24,244 nucleotides of DNA from Cyclostephanos tholiformis (GCA_036939975.1 JALLPB010000089.1:1-24244), one strand, 5' to 3'; positions 1 to 10,454 are shown, counted from the first letter of the stretch. The notes: a model not told the origin generated them from the sequence alone. A program made the numbers and translations.

Positions 1-227
1 CGAAAAAATGAAAAAATTCGATCCACATGAATGAAAACCATCCGAAAATTCGGATGCAGTCTCCGATGAATTGAAAAATATAGGCTATTATTAATTATTA
101 TTTAGACAACCCCTTTTTCCCAGCTGGTATAATCTTGTCTGTCCATCACCAGGCGCGCCATCAATCTTTCTACTCTCCACTAATGTAAAAATCAAGCCAA
201 AAAACGAAGAACACACCGACCGGCGCC

Positions 228-1645
228 ATGGCCACCAACGTATCGGACACCATCACGAACCTACTAGCCCCCGGCGCCGCGAAAATCGACGCCGGGTCGA
301 TCGCCCTCCCCTTCCGCGCTGAGGTGCGCGATCAGGTCCAACGCCTTCGCGATTCCGGCATCGACGCCCCCCTCCTCGTGGGCCTGCTTGCCAACGCCGA
401 TCCCGCCGCGCGCAAGTACGCCGAATGGACCGGGCGGGCGTGCGTCGCCGATGGCATACGGTACGAGCTCCGCATCATCGACGATCCCATCGACGTCGAG
501 TCGGCATTGCGCGATGCCAACGATGATCCGCGCGTGCACGGCATCATAGTCTACTATCCAATATTCGGACAGGTCGAGAGCTTCTCGGGGGAGAGTCAGG
601 ACGAATACTTGCGCGATACGGTATCGTACAAATGCGACGTGGAGGGATTGTGTCACGATTACCGCTCGAATTTGTATCGCAATATCCGATACGTCGATCA
701 TCCGAGCAATGCCAAGAAGTGCGTCCTGCCGTGCACGGCTTTGTCGGTGGTCAAGATACTCGAATCGATACCCACTTGTTACGACAAGTCTCGACCCATC
801 GGGAGGTACATGGAGGGAAAGACGGTTACGATCATCAATCGATCGGAGATCGTTGGTAGGCCGTTGGCGGCCATGCTCGCGAATGACGGTGCGGACGTAT
901 ATTCGATCGATATCGATTCCATATATTTATTTAGGGGGGGGAAGTTGCACAAGTGCGAGGGGGAGACGCCGGAATCGTGCGTACGTAAGGTGAGAACACG
1001 AGTGGACGCGAAGATGATGATTATATGTGACCATCACCCCTCGCGATGGTAGTTAAAATGACATCCCTTGCATGCCCGTGAATGTATTTGGTTAACTCAT
1101 TCATTCCTACCGCGCGCCCTGTGAATGAAAAAATAATATTCGCGCCCAACAGTCGAACGTTGTCGTCACGGGTGTACCAACAAAGAATTACCGTCTGCCA
1201 TCGGAGTGGATCCAGCCTCATACAACCGTCGTCAACGTGTCATCCTTCAAGAACGTGAACGAGGACGAGATATTGCAGATCGAGGGTGTACAGTACGTTC
1301 CAATGGTCGGAAAGGTGACGGGTGAGTAGATATCCATAATTCTCTTCTTTTTCGTCGGGACAATTCCTTTGACATATCCTTTGCTTAATTTTTTGGTGAA
1401 CCTTCTTGACATGTCTTGTCGCCCCTTTGATACACCACGAAAACACACCAGTTGCCATGCTGGAGCGGAATCTCATGAGGCTTTTCTACAATTTTCATCA
1501 CCCCGAACGGCAATTCGAGGATAGATTGAAGGTTGCCGCCGTAAACGAACCACAACCGGCGCCTTGGTATGGAAGCATCGTGCAACTTTACACCGCGTTG
1601 GCGGCGACGGCAATTCTGGGCATGATGCTGACGAGATCGAAGTAA
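228..1645 (+). CDS. MTD1: NAD-type methylenetetrahydrofolate dehydrogenase (MTD1 family), C-terminally membrane-anchored
   Basis: Exons 228-989, 1153-1321 and 1452-1645 join in frame to 374 residues; the introns are GTGAGA..CAACAG (163 bp) and GTGAGT..CACCAG (130 bp). The family oxidises 5,10-methylene-THF to methenyl-THF in one-carbon metabolism. Visible landmarks are VHGIIVYYP, YKCDVEGL, VLPCTALSVV, then the nucleotide-binding stretch INRSEIVGRPLAAMLANDGA, and across the splices VVVTGVP and VPMVGKVTVAMLERN, the conserved C-terminal signature. The order and sequence resemble yeast Mtd1 (about 320 residues) more than the FolD/trifunctional enzymes. Unusually, the protein continues about 40 residues further and ends in a hydrophobic segment (about 352-370) followed by TRSK, like a tail anchor. 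The start is the first ATG of the open frame, in GCGCCATGG. The family call is secure; the anchoring role is inferred. Confidence 0.9.
990..1152 (+). other. Intron 1 of the MTD1-type gene
   Basis: Donor GTGAGA follows a Lys codon and acceptor CAACAG precedes a Ser codon (phase 0). The competing donor GTAAGG four bases earlier would shift the frame and lose the VVVTGVP motif, so it was not chosen. Confidence 0.8.
1322..1451 (+). other. Intron 2 of the MTD1-type gene
   Basis: Donor GTGAGT and acceptor CACCAG, phase 1. Joining the exons rebuilds the conserved GKVTVAMLERN stretch, which supports both sites strongly. Confidence 0.85.
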
Positions 1646-2560
1646 ATCCAAAACGCAATAGAAGGATATAGGCATGCATCAGAAGTGTGCTTTGGAAGTT
1701 ATGATTAGGAATGGCGTCGACAAGTTTTATTTGTATGGTCATCACTAAGTAGATGCACTTTAATATGTACACAGCTTGTTTGGAGTGGACTTGCGGTTTG
1801 TGAAATTCACCATCGGACGGAGCAGTCACGAGCGAAGAACGCCATGCATAAGAAACCCTGGCAAATGAAAAGAATTATGTCATGCCTCTAAGTTATTCAG
1901 TATTTTTTTACTTTTTCTTCTCATCTCAATATTTTAAAGATTAGTTTAAAAGATGATGATTGGACGCTGACAGAGAAGCGGGGACGGCAGACAAAAATTT
2001 TAGATATGGGCTTAACCATAGAAAGAGAAAAACTGAGGGGCAAAACTGAGACCCCCGGAGTCTCATTTCCACCTCGCTTTTCATTAGCATTGGACAAGCA
2101 AGCAGTCTCCATGATCGAATTAGAGAGTAGTTCTTAAAATCCCCTAACCCACCCTGGAGGCATCATTTCCCGATCACCAAAAAAATGAACCTGGGGAGGA
2201 GAGAATTGATTTTATAATTCAATTCCAAACCCAAAACTCCTGGTGCATATCTTGTGCACATAATCTCTGATTCATGGATCGTGGAGACATTTGGCTTTGA
2301 AGTTTCTCTGTGCAAACTCCTCCGAGAGGAATAGGAGGAGTTCGTTTTTTTAGATCACCGTCCCACCGCCCCCACCGCCGTCAGCCATGTCCACCAATGA
2401 TGTGGTGGCATCAAGATGGTGAAGTCGTTCCATTGTTGTTATCGACTTTGACTCATGCAACATCTTATGGCTCGAATAAGAGACAACGGCAACTGAAATT
2501 ACTTTATGGTGCACACGTGGTCACTAACTACACCAATCTTTGATCATTTCATGGAAGGAG
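1646..2560. other. Intergenic region, no supported gene
   Basis: Only short open frames without recognisable motifs occur here. A perfect 9-bp inverted repeat (AACTCCTCC at 2315-2323, GGAGGAGTT at 2334-2342) is followed by a T run; its role is unknown. The stretch 2310-2543 is open on the plus strand for 77 codons, but I recognise nothing in it. Confidence 0.5.
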
Positions 2561-2561
2561 A

Positions 2562-2930
2562 ATGACCAAATCACATCAGCAATTGCTTATACCCCCTAAT
2601 GTTCACCATGTTGGCAATTGTGCAATTGGATTTTTCTACAAATGGATATGTGCTTTTCTCGTCCTTGCAGGAGCACCAAGGCACAAAATCTTTCCTCTTT
2701 TCACATCCACAAAAGAATCACTACTGCACCATCTTCTTACCAAGCCGGATCTGCCGAGATCACTCAAATGCTTCATGAAATGGCCTCCAGGCACAGCAGT
2801 CTATCCCAGCAAGCCGAGGGGACCAATGTCAGAAGAACAAAAAGCCAAACTCAGCATTGCCCAAAAAGACAAGCCGAGGAAACCAATGAAAGAAGAAGCT
2901 AAAGCCAAAATATGAATTGCCAATAGAAAG
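2562..2930 (+). pseudogene. Fragment with NUMOD3-like peptide repeats
   Basis: A plus-strand frame of 117 codons ends in two 20-residue units at 2811-2870 and 2871-2930. The first reads KPRGPMSEEQKAKLSIAQKD. The second begins KPRKPMKEEAKAKI and is then cut by TGA (2913-2915), although the same frame continues with the expected repeat residues (IANRK). The pattern of charged residues around SEE.KAK(I/L) matches the NUMOD3-type motif, which belongs to homing-endonuclease DNA-binding modules and is also found in multi-copy diatom proteins. No nuclease domain is present. The part before 2811 is unrecognised. I read this as a decayed repeat fragment, though a very short real protein ending at 2915 cannot be excluded. 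Confidence 0.45.
2811..2930 (+). repeat. Two tandem 60-bp units encoding the NUMOD3-like motif
   Basis: Unit 1 (2811-2870) and unit 2 (2871-2930) both start AAGCCGAGG and share the spacing of ACCAATG, GAAGAA and AAAGCCAAA. They keep the reading frame (60 bp is 20 codons). The next 60 bases show only weak similarity. Confidence 0.75.
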
Positions 2931-3097
2931 AATAAGAAACAAAGGACTGAGTTCAATGAGATTTATCTTTTCAAACTTCCTAGGAGGACTCAGAAGTTTC
3001 TATTTGTAAACTTTTAGTTAAAAGCTGTCCCTTACTTAACCCAGACTGATGGTTTGCATGGTCTGTATACAACATTATCTTTTTGTAACTCTTGACG

Positions 3098-4405
3098 CTA
3101 CACTACTACCATGGGAGGTGGAACCGATCGCATGAGAATATCGGACAGAGACCCTAGGCAGCGATCGAAGGTTTTTCTATCGACAGAAAAACAATTAAGA
3201 TCCCCCAAAGCTGTTACTGTTGCTTGCCTAGGTTTGGATGAGAGCAATGCAATCTCACCAAAGTAGGATCCCGGCGAAAGCCTAGCCACCTCCAAGCTCG
3301 TCCCGTTGCTTTGAGACTTGGTGCAAACAGCAGTTCCTTGGTGAATGACGTAAAACTTGTCGCCTTGGTCGCCTTGCTTGCAAATGACGGTTCCATCGCT
3401 GAATGCTTCGTCTTGAAGGGCGTCTGCAATCGTGAGCAGTTCAAATTCTGTAAGCTGGCTGAATATTGGTATCTTCATCAAGAAGTCCTTAGTTCTCTTG
3501 CGTTTGTCCATCGACGTTTTTATCAAGATGACGTTGAATGATACTCGGTCCAATGCCCACAAACGTACATGACCACTCGCAATGCAAGTTGCTGCTCTTG
3601 GAGCATTGTACATGAGGGCCAACTCTCCGAATGAATCTCCATTCGCGCAAGTCTTCACTAGTTTACTCCCTCCAGTACTTTCGTGGGATTCAATAAAAAC
3701 GTTCACACTTCCTTCCTCGATGCAGTAGAAGTTGTCCCCCTCATCGCCCTGTTTGATGATCACTTCACCATCGGACTTATCAACACTAAACATCGCTTGT
3801 TGAATTAACTTTGTCTGGTGTTCGTCGAGATGACCCAAGATCACATTGTTCTTCATCATAGTGGCAATTCTTGCTGTTTCCGCATCAGTCTTTTCGACCA
3901 CCATCCGTTCGGACTCCGCAATAACATCCATCGTTATCTTTTCGGCACACACCGACTCTCTTCGCTGCCTTCGGATGGGAACATCTGGTGTAGTAAATCG
4001 ACGCGTGCTCAGACCGGTCGACTCCTTGGAGAATTCTGACGAGCAATCAGAGCTCCGTCGACGAGCAGTCTGAACTGATTCTCTGGTTTTTATTGACGAG
4101 CAGTCAGATTCAGCGTCACTTTCTATAAAAAATGATTTGGTCATATCTTGATTGCTACACTCGTTGACAAGAAGACTCGGTAGTTGCTTGTCCTGTTTAG
4201 AAATAATTGTTCCCTGCGTTTCTTCTGGATATTTCTCAATCAAGTAATTCACTATATACTCGATCGGATTATCGGGCATTTTCGAAAGAATTGCTTCGAC
4301 AATCGACACGAACAACTCATTAATGTTTTTCTCTGATAAGTAAGCGAGAACGTCGTCGTCTCCCCGGGCTTGGTTCATGGCGTTGTCGTCTAGGTTTTTC
4401 GTCAT
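3098..4405 (-). CDS. cAMP-dependent protein kinase regulatory subunit (RII-like)
   Basis: Single exon of 435 residues. The order is: an RIIa/DPY-30-like dimerization-docking segment (about 20-59, with YLSEKNINELF and PDNPIEYIVNYL); a Ser/Arg-rich linker; an inhibitor site RRQRRESVCAE with a phosphorylatable Ser at about 151, strikingly like the RRVSVCAE autophosphorylation site of animal RII; then two cyclic-nucleotide-binding domains. Each has a complete phosphate-binding cassette: FGELALMYNAPRAATC (Glu261, Arg270) and FGEIALLSSKPRQATV (Glu384, Arg393). The Ala after Arg in cassette A favours cAMP over cGMP. Known role: holds the PKA catalytic subunit inactive until cAMP binds. Length and architecture are normal for the family, and no catalytic kinase domain is fused, so it is not a PKG. 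The start is the first Met before the docking helix. Confidence 0.93.
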   Translation of the reverse strand: MTKNLDDNAMNQARGDDDVLAYLSEKNINELFVSIVEAILSKMPDNPIEYIVNYLIEKYPEETQGTIISKQDKQLPSLLVNECSNQDMTKSFFIESDAESDCSSIKTRESVQTARRRSSDCSSEFSKESTGLSTRRFTTPDVPIRRQRRESVCAEKITMDVIAESERMVVEKTDAETARIATMMKNNVILGHLDEHQTKLIQQAMFSVDKSDGEVIIKQGDEGDNFYCIEEGSVNVFIESHESTGGSKLVKTCANGDSFGELALMYNAPRAATCIASGHVRLWALDRVSFNVILIKTSMDKRKRTKDFLMKIPIFSQLTEFELLTIADALQDEAFSDGTVICKQGDQGDKFYVIHQGTAVCTKSQSNGTSLEVARLSPGSYFGEIALLSSKPRQATVTALGDLNCFSVDRKTFDRCLGSLSDILMRSVPPPMVVV

Positions 4406-5049
4406 GTTCGGCGCTTGACTGTGATTTAAGTTTTTTTAAATCACTTCGCACCTCGCTCGAGACGTCAAATGAAATCCTTATGGTCGAGGCCAAGAGACTA
4501 CCCCCACGTTCTTGATAGATAAATACATCATTGTGGAACTCCACCGTCGACCTTTGTTGGTTTCACTCATATTGAGGAAGTGAATATTTGTTTCCAAAAC
4601 AAATTGTGGCTGTTAATCAAAATATGATGGAAGGCGACTTTGGCGCTGATGTACGACATAAATAGCGTAGTCCTTGCACTCTTATCGGTAGACCATCTTC
4701 TTATTACGAGAAGAAAGAAGTCCATTATTATGAGAGGGCCCGTCATTTGATATTGAAAAAACGATAGACATTGTCAGCTGGTCTGGATAAACCAAAAGAA
4801 TGAAATCAATCCGCTTTCGGCTCGATGGTATCATCACAATCGAAACCTATTTCAATGGCATACTATGAATGTTAATTTAAGCAACAAAGACACAAATGGA
4901 GTGACAAGAAGAACTTTGTAGCTTGGTAAAATGTTTTTCTTGATTGGTTATTATGTAATGCGCGGCTAATACTTTGTGATACTTTGTTGGCGTGGGGTGT
5001 GATTTGTCGTTCATTTTTCAGAGAGACTTCGACAGGTAAAGTCTGTGGA
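4406..5049. other. Intergenic region, no supported gene
   Basis: It separates the 5' end of the PKA regulatory subunit gene from the 3' end of the next minus-strand gene. It is AT-richer than the flanking coding sequence, and only short motif-free frames occur. The promoter of the PKA gene should lie at its left side, but I see no specific element. Confidence 0.5.
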
Positions 5050-6436
5050 TTACGGAGAAATGGTTGGCGTTCCAGGAGATTCCATCTTGACCTTTTTTTG
5101 CGAGCCTGCATTAGAATGGATTGTCGAGCTTGCTTCAGCAGCTTCTAGCGCCGGCACTCTGCGAGATTGGAGAGGCCTCTGCGCTATGACCTTGGCCCAG
5201 GATTGCAGAAGCTGCAACTTGAGGGTTTGTTCGACTGTGCTCGACCTATGTACGTCCGCCAGTAAGTCATCCTCCACCTTCGTGAGCTTTTTTGAGAATT
5301 CTGTCACTTGCGAGGTCGGCTTTTCGCAGTCGACATCATGAGCATTCCTTCCTCCTTGAGCGTAGGGATACATCGCATGAGCGTTCCGTCCGAGGTATCC
5401 AGAACTAGTCGAATGTTTGGCAACGGCATTGATGAAGGCGGCATTATTCGACATCAGATCCTCGATGCTATGATTTTCGGTCCCTCGGATTGGCATGAAA
5501 GAGAAATGTTGGTCAACCGGGGTGGAATACGCATCAAACAAATTGGTGCTGTTAAAGTCCAAGTCGGCATCCAAGTTGATGGACAGTTGGGAATGGCAGG
5601 GAGAGCTCAATAGATCTCCTCGGAGTAGGCCTGGGCTCCGCATCACAGTCTCCGCTGAGGCAACTTTGCGCGCCTGTCTCTTCTTTTTTTCGCTACCCGA
5701 GTGCTTTCGCTTGCCTTCAGTGTTTGTGGACTTGGCTGACTCGGAATTGGAAACGAACCCAGCTCGTTTGCTCGAGTGGTACACATGTAGAATCCTACAG
5801 TCAATATCCTCACGCCCCTGGTCTACCTGTACGACAAACAAACGTTTCGATTAGAGAGAGTAAGCACGGCAAAAACAAAACCACAGACCTCATGCCAAGA
5901 CCGACCATTGTCCACATGGCTCCTCCCTTGCCGTTGGAGTAGCCTGGATTGCCTCGGGGGTAGCAATATCGCTGTTGAACTTTCTGGCCATCATGCTTGG
6001 GGTACTGCGGTCCTGAGAGAGACCATGGGCAGCTCGGCAGTGATGCCAAGTCACTGTCGGTCATCAATGCGCTGGTATGTTCACTAGGGACTGGTGCAAG
6101 TTCGTTCATCGGAGATCGAAGCAACACGTAAAGACCATCTGTAGGGCATGGGGAAGTGAGTATGTACATCCACGAGCCATGGATTACGAATCTACAGTTA
6201 TGTCAAGTGGAACTCTCACCGTCAAACTCGAATGATGGGGGGGACAGCTTCAAGCCATTCTGAGGGACCCGGATGATTCTGAACTTGAGCCTTTGGGGAG
6301 GTTGTTGGTTGTTCCACAGGCAGGAGAAGACCGTCTGGACGTCCGGTTCGGTGAGACGCTTTGCTCCGGTATTCATTAACGGCTTCGTCGCCGTGTTAAG
6401 GTCAAGAGACATGATTTCGATTGGATCGACGGACAT
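5050..6436 (-). CDS. Unknown protein with basic, possibly nuclear-targeting segment
   Basis: Three exons, read leftwards: 6436-6220, 6138-5906 and 5826-5050, giving about 408 residues. Junction 1 is well supported: GTGAGA donor and CTACAG acceptor, phase 1, joining FEFD to DGLYVLLRSPMNELAP. Junction 2 is ambiguous. The acceptor GTACAG at 5827 is good, while the donor may be ATG/GTCGGT (used here), the nearby GTCTTG paired with a GTAG acceptor (same protein), or GTGGTT (a few extra residues); all keep the frame. The N-terminal half contains QRLKFRIIRVPQNGL. The middle has a Lys/Arg-rich cluster, KRKHSGSEKKKRQARK, like a nuclear localisation signal. The C-terminal half is Ser-rich with a short heptad-like segment (VEDDLLADVHRSSTVEQTL). 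I recognise no family; a DNA-binding or chromatin role would be a guess. Confidence 0.7.
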
Positions 6437-7027
6437 GGTAAAATATTGCGCAAGATTTGAGCTGACTCTGCACTCGAATGTGGAAGTGGAAAAGTGAGAT
6501 CAGAGAAGAAGAGCAAACACAAAAATGCACAATCTCTCCAATCCCTGAATTATGTACGAGTTCCTCCGTTGTTTGTACTGTTTCAGTCCGTCCAAATCAG
6601 GAGTGATGAGGGACTCACACCCCTGGTTAAAATGTTGTTGTGTAATATCGTATAGTACATAATAAATAATATTATTTACCTCGTGGATACCGATACCAAA
6701 AAAAATAGTTGCAAGTTCGAAAGAAAGCCAGGTCACTCTCGTCTCTAAGCAACTTCAAAGCCAAACAAACGCTCTTCGAGTATCAAACAAAGACGCTGAT
6801 ACGAACGGAAGATACACGAACCTTAAGAAAAATGCCTATTATGAAACCGCGTCAATTTTCCACTTCCAACTTCTGATCGACTTGGTGCACCCCATGCACA
6901 TCGTGCTGATATCATTCATGCTGTTCAACTTGAAAATGAGAAGTTATATTTGTTAGTCCAGGTCTTGCCCGTCGTGAGCAAATTCCAGAATAATTACGTT
7001 GATTTTCCTCCTCCAACCACCATACCC
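6437..7027. other. Intergenic region, no supported gene
   Basis: It lies upstream of the minus-strand gene starting at 6436 and downstream of the minus-strand gene ending at 7028. Short AT-rich frames carry no motif. It presumably contains the promoter of the 6436 gene. Confidence 0.5.
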
Positions 7028-8248
7028 CTAATGCTCATCATCGAATATGTCTTCATCGTATTCATCATTCTCTTCACTATCCGTTCCATTGTCGACTTCC
7101 CCTCCCACGACATCATCATCACCCTCATCTTCGACTTCCCCCACTCCTCCCCCTTCCTCTGATCCCGCCCCCACCGTCACCGGTACGCATTCCTCCAATA
7201 TATCGCACTCCATGTCGATGATGTACTCCCTAACCGCATTTTCCACTTTAGCGAAGCTTGACGCAATGCCCTTCCACGCCATTTGTCCCAAGAGCAATTT
7301 CAGTGGGAATCCGGCGCGCAGGATCCGTCCCCATGTCGTCCACTGCGACCAGAACGGCGCGCTGACCAGTATCCTTCCCACCACGTACTCGATGATCGGG
7401 AGGAATAGTACAAATGCGCAAAAGGCGGATAGGATTAGGAGCGAACGCAGGACCATCCCGTTGGCGCCGTCCAACAGCACGGAACTTAAGAAGAATCCCT
7501 TGATGCCCACGTGCTGCAGCATGCAGTACTCCGAACTTTCCGAGAACCAGCCGCTCAGTATCGAGTAACGCGAATGCCACATCGGCTCCACCTTCGTCGC
7601 GTCCGTCCTGCGCAGTCTATTCAATGCCGACAGCGATATCCAATGATCGGTCCCCCTCGGCGCCACGACCTTGGTGTACGGTTCTGCATCGAACGAGTAC
7701 AGGCAACTCCGAGGCTCGTCGTCCGTGCATAGCGCGCAATCCCAATCGACCTTCTCGGGCGGCCTGTCCCCGTCGGACGTCGACACGCTCGATAGGGTGG
7801 GCAGATTCGGCAATCCGCGGGAGGCGAGGATTTCGGTTAGGTACGTGGAACGTAGCTGGTAAAGCAGGTGCTGCTCCGCGCGGTACCTCGCCAGTTTCTC
7901 GTGCTCGTCACGCGTCTTCCGTTGCATGTCCTCGTCCTCGACGTTCCTAGCGGTCGTCGTCGCTCCCTCATCGTCATCGTCGTCGTCGTCATTACCGATC
8001 GCATCCCGTTGCGCCGATGTCGATCCGCAGCGGAGGGATAATACGGCCGGTAAGGACGGATGGACGCGTCGTCGTAGTTTGTGGACGCGGTGATCGCGCC
8101 GCGATAACGACGACGACGATGACGAGCGGACGGGAGATGACATCTTCCACCCCAAACCGCGGAGGTTGCCATCGGCTCCGTTGCTCGCCCCCGCCGCAAC
8201 GACGATGGCTAGAGCTAGCAGCTGGCGACGATGACACGTCGATTTCAT
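7028..8248 (-). CDS. Secretory-pathway membrane protein of unknown function
   Basis: Single exon. I prefer the Met at 8248 (406 residues) over the upstream in-frame Met at 8290, because it puts a typical signal peptide at the N-terminus: MKSTCHRRQ, then LLALAIVVAAGAS. After that come a Ser/Arg-rich stretch, an Asp run (GTC repeat, 7972-7990), a charged helix-like segment (EHEKLARYRAEQHLLYQL), a Cys-containing region (CALC, SCLYSF), one clear membrane segment (LLILSAFCAFVLFLPIIEYV, about residues 268-290) followed by weaker hydrophobic segments, and a very acidic C-terminus. No family is recognised. The codon pattern and long open frame make it a credible gene. It is divergent from the BFR1-type gene at 8535. 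Confidence 0.72.
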   Translation of the reverse strand: MKSTCHRRQLLALAIVVAAGASNGADGNLRGLGWKMSSPVRSSSSSSLSRRDHRVHKLRRRVHPSLPAVLSLRCGSTSAQRDAIGNDDDDDDDEGATTTARNVEDEDMQRKTRDEHEKLARYRAEQHLLYQLRSTYLTEILASRGLPNLPTLSSVSTSDGDRPPEKVDWDCALCTDDEPRSCLYSFDAEPYTKVVAPRGTDHWISLSALNRLRRTDATKVEPMWHSRYSILSGWFSESSEYCMLQHVGIKGFFLSSVLLDGANGMVLRSLLILSAFCAFVLFLPIIEYVVGRILVSAPFWSQWTTWGRILRAGFPLKLLLGQMAWKGIASSFAKVENAVREYIIDMECDILEECVPVTVGAGSEEGGGVGEVEDEGDDDVVGGEVDNGTDSEENDEYDEDIFDDEH

Positions 8249-8534
8249 ACTTGTCTCGTGTTCGTTTTGTTGGTCCATAAAAATCGTCATCTCAGCCTTT
8301 ATCTTCCACGTGGCTCATGTGTTGTTTCCTTTTATTTTACGAAACTGATTCCTTCGTGTCTATGCGCCCCGATGTATGTAGATAAGATAGTAATACGTAA
8401 AGTAAAATATTATTATTAATCGTGGTTTTGTGTCGGTTATTTTTTATGAGCCTTGCCGACTAACCTCCCCCACCGCACATTCACTCCCTACCCTGTGTGG
8501 AATCGCTGCTGGATACAACTGGAAAGCGATAGCC
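8249..8534. promoter_or_regulatory. Shared upstream region of a head-to-head gene pair
   Basis: These 286 bp separate the start codons of the minus-strand membrane protein gene and the plus-strand BFR1-type gene, so both promoters must lie within it or reach into a neighbour. An AT-rich core (about 8385-8450) lies between them. No specific binding site was identified. Confidence 0.4.
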
Positions 8535-10454
8535 ATGGCCGAGACCGTAGAAGCAACATCGGAGGCGGCACCACCGCAAGACCAGAAGGCGTCTGTCGTC
8601 GTCGTCGTCGACGATGAGACTTCTCCCCCCGAAAATGACGCGGGGGGGGACGGCCAAGCCGGCAACGGCAACAAAAAGGGCAAGAAGGCGGATGGCAAGA
8701 GGGGGGGGACGAAGGAGCAGGTTCCAATCGAGGAGTTGTACGATCTGAGCAAGCCTATCAAGAGGGTGAGTTGATGGGATATATTCCGAATGACCGCGTA
8801 TATTTACCAAGCAATTTTTTTCGCCCTATTTTCCTACGAGGGTATAGTATTTTGTATTTCGGGGGGAAGATGTTCGTCGTCGTCACCCACCCATTCGCCT
8901 TCTCATTACAAGAAGTAAACTATTTTTCCTCCACATGGCCGTCACTCGAAAAAAAAATAAACGCAGATCGAACGCCCCAGCAAGGAAGATCACGAGGCGG
9001 AAATTGCCGCGATCGAATCGGCCGTCGACGCCATACGCGCGGAGAGCCGGTCCATTCAATCCAAAATCGACACGGCCACGGGTAAGGGGGGCAAGGAGGC
9101 GAAGGGCGCACCATCCGGCCTCGGTCGCGAGCGCGACGTCCTCAACAAGCTCAAGAATCGCAAGGGTCTCATGATCGAGCAGAAGCGGCAGATACGCACG
9201 CGTCTCGAGATCGTGAAGGCAGACGCCGACAAGCTCATCGGGCAGGCGAAGACCGCTAGGTCCGGGATGAAGTTCTCGACCGTGCCCGAGATCGAGAAGG
9301 AGGTAGCGAGGCTGCAGCGGAAGCAGGAGACGTCGTCCATGTCTCTCGCCGACGAGAAGAGGCTAATCAAGGAGATCGAGGCGCTGCAAGCCTCGAAGCG
9401 CACGGCCGAGGAATTGCAGTCGAAGCAGGGGAGTTTGGATAGCATCAAGGAGGATCGAAAGACGATCCAGGCCGATCTTGCCGCGAAGGACAAGGAGATC
9501 GACTCCATCCAAAAGGAGATCGATGCGCAGATTAAGATCGTGAAGGACCTGACGGAGAAGCAGAGTTCCCATCGCGGCGAGATAGACGAACTCATCAAAC
9601 AGCGCGACGTACTCAAATCGAGGCTCGATGAAAAGTTCAAGGAGAAGAACCTTTTAAAGGCCCAGTTCCACGAAAAAACTAACGAATGGTACCAGAACCA
9701 ACGCGCAATTAAAGCGCAAAGGCAGCTGGAGTTCGAGAAGGAGAAGAAGCGCCGCGACGAAGAGAGGGAGGCGTGGTTGAAAAAGAAGGAGGAGGAGGAA
9801 CTCGCAAAAACCCCCTACGAGGAGGAGATGACTCTATGCGATTACCTAGCAGACTACCTGGCGAAGATGTACCTCGGGAACACGGAGGAGGAGATCGCCA
9901 AGCGGGCCAAGGCCGCCGAGGAGAAGGCGAAGGCCGACGTGGTTGCCGTGAAAGATGATCCCTTCGCCGGATTTAAGGCCGTTGGCAAGAAGGACGAGGA
10001 CGAGATAGTTTACTTCGGCAAGGGCAAGGGGGAGAAGAAATCGAAATCCAAACCCAAAAAGGCGGTCAAGCCCGTGGCGTTCTCAATCAACCTTGATCTG
10101 TTTGATCAGTTCGGCATGATCGGCCTTGTCCCCCCCACCAGCTTGGACGCCGTCTCGGCCTCAGTAAACGAGCTCCGATCAAGGAAAATTTGGTATTCAC
10201 AACAGCCGAGGGGGAGTGTGCCGACGGCCCGAGACATTCGCAAGGCGAACGAGGAGGCCGCCGCGAAGGCGCCGGGCGGAAGCAACGGCAAGCCAGCCAA
10301 GGGGGGCAATAATAGCGGCAGGAAAAAGGATAATTTTGACATCTCAAGCGATCCCGACTTCGTTCCCCTCGGATCAGGGGCAAGTGGCGCTAGCAGTGGC
10401 AATGCCACTTGGGGTCAAAAAGCCGAGGAGGATGTCATCACGGCTTCAAGTTAA
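8535..10454 (+). CDS. BFR1: BFR1-type coiled-coil mRNP protein
   Basis: Exons 8535-8765 and 8967-10454 give 572 residues; the intron is GTGAGT..ACGCAG, phase 0. The N-terminus is low-complexity with a Val run from a GTC repeat. Next come LYDLSKPIKR/IERPSKEDHE and a long, highly charged coiled coil (about 85-345). This includes MKFSTVPEIEKEVARLQ and SLADEKRLIKEIEAL, two hallmarks of the Bfr1 / plant proton-pump-interactor group. After it comes AKTPYEEEMTLCDYLADYL (about 355), also conserved. The C-terminus is Lys- and Gly-rich. Yeast Bfr1 associates with polysomal mRNPs and the ER and affects ploidy and secretion; the same role is only inferred here. The start codon is the Met before AETVEATSEA; an upstream in-frame ATG at 8430 would add 35 residues without family support. 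Confidence 0.88.
8766..8966 (+). other. Intron of the BFR1-type gene
   Basis: 201 bp, with donor GTGAGT after KPIKR and acceptor ACGCAG before IERPSK. Phase 0 joins two halves of a conserved N-terminal segment. Confidence 0.85.

Noticed and set aside
2310..2345. Inverted repeat plus T run as a bacterial-type terminator
   Set aside because: The window is eukaryotic nuclear DNA with introns; a hairpin of this kind has no expected terminator role and no gene ends there.
9056..9640. 194-codon minus-strand frame opposite BFR1
   Set aside because: It is an antisense shadow of the coiled-coil coding sequence, with Ser/Leu-rich composition from reversed Glu/Lys codons.
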